A DNA stretch of 5,203 nt from Rhodoferax sp. (GTDB lineage Bacteria; Pseudomonadota; Gammaproteobacteria; Burkholderiales; Burkholderiaceae_C). The stretch spans positions 1 through 5,203 of the forward strand of contig JAIFMA010000125.1 in assembly GCA_020048795.1 (NCBI GenBank), read 5' to 3'. The notes beneath the pieces are model-generated. The model did not search any database. It was not told the origin of the DNA and worked only from the letters and a program-made list of their open reading frames with translations. A program made the position numbers and the translations under genes. Of this stretch, positions 1-5,203 are shown in pieces (within the stretch, counting starts at the first letter, position 1; each line of letters starts with the position of its first letter).

Positions 1-860
1 GTGAGTTCTACGGTGGCATGGCGGTTCAGGGGGAATTTCTGCGGGGTGCCTCACGCTCGCCGGGTGGCAAACCCATCATCTGCCTGGCTTCGACCACCGA
101 CGACGGCGAGACCTCGCGCATTCGGCCCTTGTTGCTCGCGGGCGAAGGCGTCAGCATCGCGCGCACCGACGTGCATTACGTGATCACCGAATATGGCATT
201 GCGTATATTTTTGGCAAAACAATCCGCGAGAGGGCCATCGCGCTGATCGAGATTGCTCACCCCAAGTTTCGCGCCTGGCTGCTCGATCAAGCCAAACAGC
301 TGGGTTACCTGCAAGATGACCAGTGGCTCAAAAACCTGCAGGCCTACCCGGTTGAAGAAGAACGTTGGGTAACGCTGAAAAATTCAAGACAGGTGCTGCT
401 GCGCCCGGCCCAGACCTCTGATGGCACGGGCATTCGCGATCTGTTCTTCAAATTGCCAGCCAACGACATCTACACCCGCTTTTTCCGCCGCGTCAAGGCA
501 CTGACCAACAAGGACATCCAGCGCCTGTGCAACTTCAGTTATGAAGACGAGGTGGGCTTTGTGGCTGTCACCGGACCACGCGAGGAAGAAGTCATCGTCG
601 GCCAGTGTTGCTATTTCGTCAATCCATCGACCAACCTGGCCGAAACAGCCTTTTTGGTGGACCCGGCCTGGCAAGGTAGCGGCCTGGGCAGTGCGATGCA
701 GCGGCGCATGACGGAACACGCAAAAGCCCGTGGGCTCAGGGGCTTCGAGGCCGAAATCTTGCCGCAAAACGCCAAGATGTTGGCACTGGCCAAAGGTTTT
801 TCCGACAACGTCAGGGTGACCCGAGACCAAGAGAGCGTCCACGTCACGATGCTTTTTTAG
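1..860 (+). CDS. Acetyl-CoA hydrolase/transferase - GNAT acetyltransferase fusion protein (3' part, 5' end outside window)
   Basis: The reading frame is open from base 3 to the TAG at 858-860, so 285 residues are visible and the start lies upstream. Visible residues 1 to about 105 are the C-terminal part of an acetyl-CoA hydrolase/transferase: FLRGASRSPGGKPI, then SRIRPLL, then DVHYVITEYGIA and a segment ending in IAHPKFR, the family's usual closing blocks. The catalytic glutamate of this family lies before the window, so activity cannot be judged. From about residue 127 (RQVLLRPAQTSDGTGIRDLF) to the end is a GNAT domain with the acetyl-CoA-binding signature QGSGLG (residues 224-229) preceded by FLVDPAW, and the later ILPQN..ML block. 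Known bifunctional proteins have this order; they are cytosolic and thought to move CoA or acyl groups, with the GNAT half possibly acetylating a protein or small molecule. The target is unknown. The gene converges on the AbrB-family gene with an 8-bp gap. Confidence 0.9.
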   Translation, partial: EFYGGMAVQGEFLRGASRSPGGKPIICLASTTDDGETSRIRPLLLAGEGVSIARTDVHYVITEYGIAYIFGKTIRERAIALIEIAHPKFRAWLLDQAKQLGYLQDDQWLKNLQAYPVEEERWVTLKNSRQVLLRPAQTSDGTGIRDLFFKLPANDIYTRFFRRVKALTNKDIQRLCNFSYEDEVGFVAVTGPREEEVIVGQCCYFVNPSTNLAETAFLVDPAWQGSGLGSAMQRRMTEHAKARGLRGFEAEILPQNAKMLALAKGFSDNVRVTRDQESVHVTMLF

Positions 861-868
861 TCGCTCCA

Positions 869-1933
869 TCAACCCGCCCGGGTGGCGACAAATTTGGACA
901 CCTGCGGGCCAAACACCAGCACCATCAGAAAACGCGCCAGTTGCATGGCCATGACAAAGCCGGCATCAACCGCACTGGTGGCGGCAATCACCGCCACTGA
1001 GTCTGCCCCGCCCGGGCTGGTGGCCAGGTAGGCAGTCAGGGGGTCAATGCCCGCCAACTGCACCAACCCGGCGGCAAGTACCACCCCCACCGTCATCAGC
1101 GCCACAATCGCGGCCAGCACCTGTGGCAGCGCGGCAAACGCATGGCCCAGGGTGGCACGGGTAAAGCGCAGGCCGATGCTCCAGCCAATCAGGGCATAGG
1201 CCGACACCAGCACCGGCGCTGGCAGCTCGATCACCAGCCAACCGCCAGCCTGTAACGCCGTGCCCAGCAGCAGGGGCAGCACCATCGACCCGGCTGGCAA
1301 GCGCAGCCGGCGCGCCACCAGGGCGCCGCCAAACGCCAGCAACAGCGTGGCACCGACATGTCCGCCGTGGTGCACCGAAAACCAGTCCGCAGCGCTATGG
1401 CCCGAGGTGACCGACACGGCCGGTAGCCACCACCGAGCCACCAGCGCCGCCGTGGCGGTGACCACCGCCACCCGCAGATACTGCATAAAGGCCACCAGCC
1501 GCACATCAGCGCCATACGCCTCCGACATCAGCACCATGGCAGAGGCGGCACCGGGTGCCAAGCCCCACACGGCGGTGGTTCCGGGGAAGATCTGGCGGCG
1601 CATCATGATCCAGCCCAGCACGGCGCTGGCCAGCATCACCGCACTGGCAGCCATTAAAAAAACCGGCCAGGCATCGGCCACCTTGACCAGCGCCGCCGGG
1701 TTCATGCTGGCCGCCATCAAACAGCCCAACACCCCTTGGCCCAGCGCAAATCCAGGTGGTGGCACCGACAACGCAATGTCGCGGGTCGACAAGCCGATGC
1801 CTGCTGCCATGCAGCCCAGCAGCACGGCCGCGGGCAAATGGAGGGTGGTAAACAGCCAGGCCAATGCCACGCTGACAGGCAACAGGGCAGCCCAGGCCAG
1901 CGCGGGCGAGGCCCGCAGGGAATTCAAGGACAT
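869..1933 (-). CDS. AbrB-family polytopic inner-membrane protein (putative transporter)
   Basis: The product of about 354 residues is almost entirely hydrophobic, with roughly nine to eleven predicted membrane segments. It shows the internal duplication typical of the AbrB membrane family (once labelled putative ammonia monooxygenase or regulator). LPAAVLLGCMAAGI near residue 33 is repeated as LPAGSMVLPLLLGTAL near residue 212, and PGAASAMVLMSEA (about 127) as PGGADSVAVIAATSA (about 307), a constant offset of about 180 residues. The blocks ending MQYLR and MQLAR are the second halves of the repeat. Its substrate is unknown; the regulator role attached to the name is poorly supported for such a membrane protein. 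I chose the ATG at 1931-1933 because it gives the usual family length and starts 28 bp after the upstream dehydrogenase stop. An in-frame TTG at 2003-2005 would overlap that gene by 44 bp and add a polar leader; neither start has a clear Shine-Dalgarno. Probably cotranscribed with the dehydrogenase. Confidence 0.85.
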   Translation of the reverse strand: MSLNSLRASPALAWAALLPVSVALAWLFTTLHLPAAVLLGCMAAGIGLSTRDIALSVPPPGFALGQGVLGCLMAASMNPAALVKVADAWPVFLMAASAVMLASAVLGWIMMRRQIFPGTTAVWGLAPGAASAMVLMSEAYGADVRLVAFMQYLRVAVVTATAALVARWWLPAVSVTSGHSAADWFSVHHGGHVGATLLLAFGGALVARRLRLPAGSMVLPLLLGTALQAGGWLVIELPAPVLVSAYALIGWSIGLRFTRATLGHAFAALPQVLAAIVALMTVGVVLAAGLVQLAGIDPLTAYLATSPGGADSVAVIAATSAVDAGFVMAMQLARFLMVLVFGPQVSKFVATRAG

Positions 1934-1961
1934 CAAGGTAAACGTCGTGCTGCGGCCTGGA

Positions 1962-3077
1962 TTACCTGGGTGCCAGGTCAGTGGTGCTGACACCCAGCCG
2001 GGCAATGTTGGGCGGCACTGGCAAACCCCGCACCAGTGCCGCCGTCAAGGCACCCATGGCGGGTGCGGTCTGAATGCCATAACCGCCCTGGCCCGCCAGC
2101 CAGAAAAAGCCCGGCGCATCGGGTGCAAACCCGAGCACGGGTGTTTTGTCAGCCACAAACGAGCGCAAGCCGGCCCATTTGCGCCGCACCTGGCGGATTT
2201 GCAGCCGGGTGGCGGTCTCGATGCGGTCAACGGCGATGGCCACGTCAAGCTCTTCGGGCTGCACATCTTGCGCCGCTACCAGGTCTTCGTTGGCAGGTGA
2301 CAACAGCAACATACCGGCATCGGGCTTGAAGTAAAAGGTTTCCTGCGCGTTGATCACCAGCGGCCAGGCGCTGATGTCACACCCGGGCGGCGCGTCACAG
2401 GTGAAAGCGGTGCGCCGTTTCGGCTGCAAACCGACCGGGGCGACACCTGCCAACTGCGCCAGCCCATCACACCAGGCGCCGGCGGCATTGACCAGCACCG
2501 GGGCGGCAAAGCTGCCGGCGCTGCTCTGGACCTGCCAGCCCTCAGGCACCCGTTGAATGTGGCTGACCTCGGCATCACACAGCAATTGCGCTCCGGCAGC
2601 TTTGGCACCGCGCAAAAACCCCTGGTGAATGGCATGCACATCGAGATCCATGGCATCGGGCTCAAAAATGCCCCACTGCGCCGTGTCAGGTCGCAACACC
2701 GGCACGCGCTGCAACATCTCGGCTTGGGACCACCACTGCACGTTGGGAACCAGCGTGCGCATGGCTTGCCAGGCCTGGGCCAGCGCGTCGTGGTCGGCGG
2801 CGGTGCCGACAATCAGCGCGCCGCGCGCCGTCACCAGCGGGTAGTCGGAAAAACCGGCCGGAGGGCTGAAGTAAAAGGGTTTCGAGGCCGTGGTCAGGGC
2901 GCGTACCGTGGCGTTGCCATAGGTCTCGACAAACATCGCCGCCGAGCGCCCGGTGGCATGGTAGCCCGGCTGGGTCTCGCGCTCCAGCAACAGCACGCGG
3001 CAGTGGGGTGCCAAAAAATAGCCGGCAGAGGCACCGGCCATGCCGGCTCCCATAATAAGAACGTCGGTAGATTGCAT
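1962..3077 (-). CDS. FAD-dependent D-amino-acid dehydrogenase, D-arginine dehydrogenase (DauA)-like, DAO family
   Basis: This 371-residue protein should oxidise a D-amino acid to the imino acid, which hydrolyses to a 2-oxo acid and ammonia, passing electrons to a quinone or other acceptor. The N-terminus carries the FAD dinucleotide fold GAGMAG (residues 10-15) and the ribose-binding E32; GYHATGRSAA (38-47) and VNAAGAWCD (196-204) are further flavin-site blocks, and GQGGYGIQTAPAMG (329-342) is the C-terminal flavin/substrate loop. Compared from memory with Pseudomonas aeruginosa D-arginine dehydrogenase, numbering is co-linear: Y53, R222, Y249, R305, G332 and Q336 fall at identical positions. 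R222 and R305 hold the substrate carboxylate in that enzyme. However, H48, T50 and E87 of the arginine enzyme are M48, V50 and A87 here, so basic D-amino acids are unlikely to be preferred. The ATG at 3075-3077 sits directly before the flavin fold; no good Shine-Dalgarno precedes it. Other DAO members, such as a D-hydroxyacid or imino-acid oxidase, remain possible. Confidence 0.88.
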   Translation of the reverse strand: MQSTDVLIMGAGMAGASAGYFLAPHCRVLLLERETQPGYHATGRSAAMFVETYGNATVRALTTASKPFYFSPPAGFSDYPLVTARGALIVGTAADHDALAQAWQAMRTLVPNVQWWSQAEMLQRVPVLRPDTAQWGIFEPDAMDLDVHAIHQGFLRGAKAAGAQLLCDAEVSHIQRVPEGWQVQSSAGSFAAPVLVNAAGAWCDGLAQLAGVAPVGLQPKRRTAFTCDAPPGCDISAWPLVINAQETFYFKPDAGMLLLSPANEDLVAAQDVQPEELDVAIAVDRIETATRLQIRQVRRKWAGLRSFVADKTPVLGFAPDAPGFFWLAGQGGYGIQTAPAMGALTAALVRGLPVPPNIARLGVSTTDLAPR

Positions 3078-3129
3078 GAAATTTGGAGTCAGGGCCTTGA
3101 GTGTGCCGATTATTGCCAGTTGTGCAACG

Positions 3130-3155
3130 GGTCAGACCTGATGGCTGGCCTGACC
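3130..3155. promoter_or_regulatory. Candidate GntR/FCD-type operator: two 9-bp palindromes in tandem
   Basis: GGTCAGACC at 3130-3138 is a perfect palindrome around a central A. GGCCTGACC at 3147-3155 reads GGTCAGGCC on the other strand, an 8 of 9 match to the first. Their centres are 17 bp apart, and the outer arms GGTCAG and CTGACC form a 6-bp inverted repeat. The form GGTnnnACC is the core recognised by many FadR/PdhR/LldR-like GntR regulators, which often control lactate, glycolate and amino-acid oxidation genes. The site lies about 53 bp upstream of the left gene's ATG and about 105 bp upstream of the right gene's ATG. No regulator gene is in the window, so the binding protein is inferred. 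Confidence 0.4.
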
Positions 3156-3230
3156 GGCCGAAATTTGAACCCCTGCAGCAGGCTTTTCAGGCACCACCGT
3201 CCCCGGCAAACGTAACATGGCCGCTGTATC

Positions 3231-3236
3231 AAGGAG
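3231..3236 (+). promoter_or_regulatory. Shine-Dalgarno of the L-2-hydroxyacid dehydrogenase gene
   Basis: AAGGAG is followed by a 6-base spacer and the ATG at 3243. It is the only strong ribosome-binding site visible in the window, and it fixes the start of this gene over alternative upstream frames. Confidence 0.85.
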
Positions 3237-3242
3237 ATTTGC

Positions 3243-4379
3243 ATGCCCGTCATCACCCACATTGAAGACCTTCGCCTGCTGGCAAAAAAGCGCGTGCCCC
3301 GCATGTTCTACGACTATTGCGACTCAGGCAGTTGGACCGAGGGCACCTACCGCGCCAATTCAGACGACTTTCAGGCCCTCAAGCTGCGCCAGCGGGTGGC
3401 CATCAACATTGAACACCGCAGCCTCCAAAGCACCATGATTGGCCAGCGCGTGGCCATGCCGGTGGCCATCGCACCCACCGGCCTGACCGGCATGCAGTGC
3501 GCTGATGGCGAGATCAAGGCGGCCAACGCGGCCCGAAAATTCGGCATTCCGTTCACGCTGTCGACCATGAGCATCTGCTCGATGGAGGACGTGGCCCGAG
3601 AAACAGGTGGGCATCCGTTCTGGTTTCAGCTCTATGTGATGCGCGACCGCCGCTTTATCGAAGACCTGATCGAGCGCGCCAAAGCCGCCAACTGCTCGGC
3701 ACTGATGCTGACGCTGGACCTGCAGATTCAGGGGCAGCGCCACAAAGACCTGAAAAATGGCCTCTCGGCACCGCCCAGGCTGACGCTGCCCAACCTGCTC
3801 GACATGGCCACCAAAGTGCGTTGGGGGCTGGGCATGCTGGGCACCCGCCGCCATGGTTTTGGCAACATCGTCGGCCACGTCAAAGGGGTGGAAAACATGG
3901 CATCGCTGAGCGCATGGACCCGCCAGCAGTTTGACCCGAGCCTGAGCTGGAAGGATGTGCAATGGATCAAGAAGTGCTGGGGCGGCAAACTGATCCTCAA
4001 AGGCATTCAGGATGCCCAGGACGCACAACTGGCGGTCAACTCGGGGGCTGACGCCCTGGTGGTCAGCAACCACGGGGGTCGCCAGCTCGACGGGGCCGCA
4101 TCATCCATCAGCGCGCTGCCTGCCATTGTGGCGGCCGTGGGCCAACAGATCGAGGTGCACATGGACGGCGGCATCCGCAGCGGCCAGGACGTGCTCAAGG
4201 CGCGCGCCCTGGGTGCCCGCGGCACCTACATCGGTCGCGCCTTTTTGTACGGACTCGGGGCCATGGGCGAGGCCGGCGTGACCAAAGCACTGGAAATCAT
4301 CCACAACGAGCTTGATCTGACCATGGCTTTTTGCGGCCACACCGACATCGACCAAGTGGACCGGGCCATTCTGCTGTAA
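3243..4379 (+). CDS. lldD: FMN-dependent L-2-hydroxyacid dehydrogenase, L-lactate dehydrogenase type
   Basis: The 378-residue product belongs to the TIM-barrel family of FMN L-2-hydroxyacid dehydrogenases/oxidases (LldD, glycolate oxidase, mandelate dehydrogenase). It should oxidise an L-2-hydroxy acid such as L-lactate to the 2-oxo acid and reduce FMN. The full active-site set is visible: Y25 in FYDYCDSGS, APTG (77-80) at the flavin, FQLY with Y131, TLDL with D159, R166, K253 in ILKGI, the catalytic base H277 and substrate-binding R280 in SNHGGRQLDG, and the FMN phosphate loop DGGIRSGQDV (308-317) and GR (331-332). Residues about 176-222 form the long variable loop that in membrane-bound members (LldD, mandelate dehydrogenase) docks to the inner membrane, so a quinone-linked dehydrogenase is more likely than a soluble oxidase. 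M109 sits where glycolate oxidase has a pocket tryptophan, so the exact substrate is open. It is divergent from the D-amino-acid dehydrogenase and converges on the EAL-HDOD gene with a 17-bp gap. Confidence 0.92.
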   Translation: MPVITHIEDLRLLAKKRVPRMFYDYCDSGSWTEGTYRANSDDFQALKLRQRVAINIEHRSLQSTMIGQRVAMPVAIAPTGLTGMQCADGEIKAANAARKFGIPFTLSTMSICSMEDVARETGGHPFWFQLYVMRDRRFIEDLIERAKAANCSALMLTLDLQIQGQRHKDLKNGLSAPPRLTLPNLLDMATKVRWGLGMLGTRRHGFGNIVGHVKGVENMASLSAWTRQQFDPSLSWKDVQWIKKCWGGKLILKGIQDAQDAQLAVNSGADALVVSNHGGRQLDGAASSISALPAIVAAVGQQIEVHMDGGIRSGQDVLKARALGARGTYIGRAFLYGLGAMGEAGVTKALEIIHNELDLTMAFCGHTDIDQVDRAILL

Positions 4380-4396
4380 GGCTTAGCCAGCCACGG

Positions 4397-5203
4397 TCAC
4401 ACCGCATTGACCAGGTTGTCGGCCCAGACCAGCGCCTCCAGGTGTGCCATGTTGATGTGGTGATTGTCGAAATTGAGCGCCAGCGCGGCTTCAGCACAGG
4501 CATCGTCGTCGTTGGTTTCACAGGCCTTGGTCAGCGCCAGCATCTGGCCAAAAACACCCTGGCCCTGCAACACCGCCGCCGTGACCGCTTCAGGCAAGGA
4601 CAACAAGCCCAACGCCTGTTGCATGGAAACGCCCAGCATCTTGTCGAGTAGCGAAAACAGACCCACCAAAAAGGCGCTGTCACAGTCTTCTGCCGACATG
4701 GTTCCGGTGGCCAGCAGTTCCATCATCCGGCCACGCACCACCGCCGTGGTGCCAAATACCGACGGCGTGCCATGGACGCGTGAGCTGACCAGCAACAAGG
4801 CGGCCCAGCGCAGCAGGCGATTCAGCCCCATCAGCATCACCGCCTCGCGAAAAGAAGAGATCTCACGGGTCAGGCCAAAACCACAGGAGTTGATCAGGCG
4901 CATCAGGTTAAAACCCAGCACCGCGTCTTTTTTGAGGGCGGTTTCAATGGCCTCGGTACTGGCCTGGTTGCGCACCAGGTTCATCAACTGCAGCACATGG
5001 GCATGCTCGGGGGCCACCACCTTGGTGCTGAGCACTTCCGGGTTGGCCACCCAATAACCCTGGAATAACACCACGCCCAGCGTCTTCAAGACATCAAACT
5101 GTTCGGCGGTTTCAACTTTTTCGGCGATCAGCCTGGCACGGGTGCGCGCCTTGGCCGCGGCGACCACCGCCGCCACCTGTTGCGGCTTGATCGTCGCCAG
5201 ATC
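4397..5203 (-). CDS. EAL-HDOD signalling protein, YuxH-like (C-terminal part, 5' end outside window)
   Basis: The frame is open from the right edge to the TGA at 4399-4397, giving 268 visible residues; a GTG at 5176 is in frame but lies inside the EAL domain, so the true start is beyond the window. Visible residues 1 to about 60 are the end of an EAL domain (cyclic-di-GMP phosphodiesterase fold): DLATIKPQQ, LIAEKVET (with glutamates 28 and 31 at the usual EGVE site) and LFQGYWVANPEVL. About residues 65-215 form an HDOD domain, seen in LMNLVRNQ, LMRLINSCGFG, ISSFREAVMLMGLNRLLRW and FLVGLFSLLDKMLG. The catalytic His-Asp pair of true HD hydrolases is absent, as expected for HDOD. This order is that of the YuxH-type regulators, cytosolic proteins linked to c-di-GMP signalling or protein-protein control. 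Whether the EAL half is active depends on residues outside the window. It has no evident functional tie to the neighbouring dehydrogenase. Confidence 0.9.
   Translation of the reverse strand, partial: DLATIKPQQVAAVVAAAKARTRARLIAEKVETAEQFDVLKTLGVVLFQGYWVANPEVLSTKVVAPEHAHVLQLMNLVRNQASTEAIETALKKDAVLGFNLMRLINSCGFGLTREISSFREAVMLMGLNRLLRWAALLLVSSRVHGTPSVFGTTAVVRGRMMELLATGTMSAEDCDSAFLVGLFSLLDKMLGVSMQQALGLLSLPEAVTAAVLQGQGVFGQMLALTKACETNDDDACAEAALALNFDNHHINMAHLEALVWADNLVNAV

Larger units (their letters stand above)
3078..3242. promoter_or_regulatory. Divergent intergenic control region between the D-amino-acid dehydrogenase and the L-2-hydroxyacid dehydrogenase
   Basis: This 165-bp spacer separates two genes transcribed outward, so it must carry promoters for both. 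It holds the paired palindrome at 3130-3155, a short inverted repeat GTTG-TG-CAAC at 3119-3128, and a perfect 11-bp inverted repeat CCTGC-A-GCAGG at 3172-3182. For the leftward gene a weak sigma70-like match can be drawn on the minus strand: CTGACC (3135-3130) and AATAAT (3114-3109) with a short 15-bp spacer. This would place the palindrome on the -35 element. I see no convincing -35/-10 pair for the rightward gene; TAACAT at 3213-3218 is only a possible -10. No coding sequence in the spacer looks real. Confidence 0.6.

Noticed and set aside
384..872. Minus-strand open frame of about 162 codons under the GNAT domain
   Set aside because: It is antisense to a clear GNAT domain, has no recognisable motif or ribosome-binding site, and is a shadow frame.
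1260..2300. Long plus-strand open frame of about 346 codons opposite the AbrB and dehydrogenase genes
   Set aside because: It lies antisense across two well-supported genes, its translation is low-complexity and Arg/Ala/Pro-rich, and it matches no family. It is a high-GC shadow frame.
2327..2878. Direct repeat TGAAGTAAAAGG at 2327-2338 and 2867-2878
   Set aside because: Both copies encode a Phe-Tyr-Phe stretch (FYFKP and FYFSP) within the same dehydrogenase, so the match is explained by coding for similar residues.
3172..3182. CCTGCAGCAGG followed by CTTTT, as a possible terminator or attenuator
   Set aside because: The inverted repeat has only one central base, so it cannot fold as a hairpin with its full stem, and the T-run is short and not adjacent to a longer stem.
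3110..3304. Minus-strand open frame of 64 codons across the divergent spacer
   Set aside because: It overlaps the start of the hydroxyacid dehydrogenase and its Shine-Dalgarno, and its sequence has no recognisable features.
3360..4073. Minus-strand open frame of about 237 codons within the hydroxyacid dehydrogenase gene
   Set aside because: The plus strand carries the complete FMN-enzyme active site; the antisense translation is His/Ala/Gln-rich without domain character.
4379..4388. GGCT-T-AGCC in the gap after the hydroxyacid dehydrogenase as a terminator
   Set aside because: The stem is four base pairs with a one-base loop and no T-run, too weak to be functional.

Overview
The window looks like chromosomal DNA of a high-GC betaproteobacterium, most likely Burkholderiales and close to Comamonadaceae (Rhodoferax/Polaromonas-like). 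This is inferred from strong G/C preference at third codon positions, the gene families present, and the tight gene packing; no taxonomic marker gene is present. I see no RNA genes, insertion sequences, CRISPR arrays or phage genes.

Layout: (1) 1-860, plus strand: the 3' part of a two-domain gene that fuses an acetyl-CoA hydrolase/transferase C-terminal domain to a GNAT acetyltransferase domain. (2) 869-3077, minus strand: a probable two-gene operon. The first gene is a DAO-family FAD-dependent D-amino-acid dehydrogenase that aligns without gaps to Pseudomonas D-arginine dehydrogenase over its key positions. The second is an AbrB-family polytopic membrane protein. (3) 3078-3242: a 165-bp divergent control region with a paired palindrome of the GGTnnnACC type, resembling a GntR/FCD-family operator, and a strong Shine-Dalgarno for the rightward gene. 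(4) 3243-4379, plus strand: an FMN-dependent L-2-hydroxyacid (L-lactate-type) dehydrogenase. (5) 4397-5203, minus strand: the C-terminal part of a YuxH-type EAL-HDOD signalling protein, cut by the window edge. Both convergent junctions are very short (8 and 17 bp) and show no convincing terminator.

How the genes may work together: the centre of the window pairs two flavoenzymes transcribed away from each other. One would oxidise a D-amino acid to a 2-oxo acid, the other an L-2-hydroxy acid to a 2-oxo acid. A membrane protein sits behind the first. This suggests a small module for scavenging 2-substituted acids under one local regulator site, but that link is inference. The most interesting detail is that the D-amino-acid dehydrogenase keeps the residues that hold the substrate carboxylate while the residues lining the side-chain pocket in the arginine enzyme are replaced (H48 to M, T50 to V, E87 to A), which predicts a different, probably neutral or hydrophobic, substrate.
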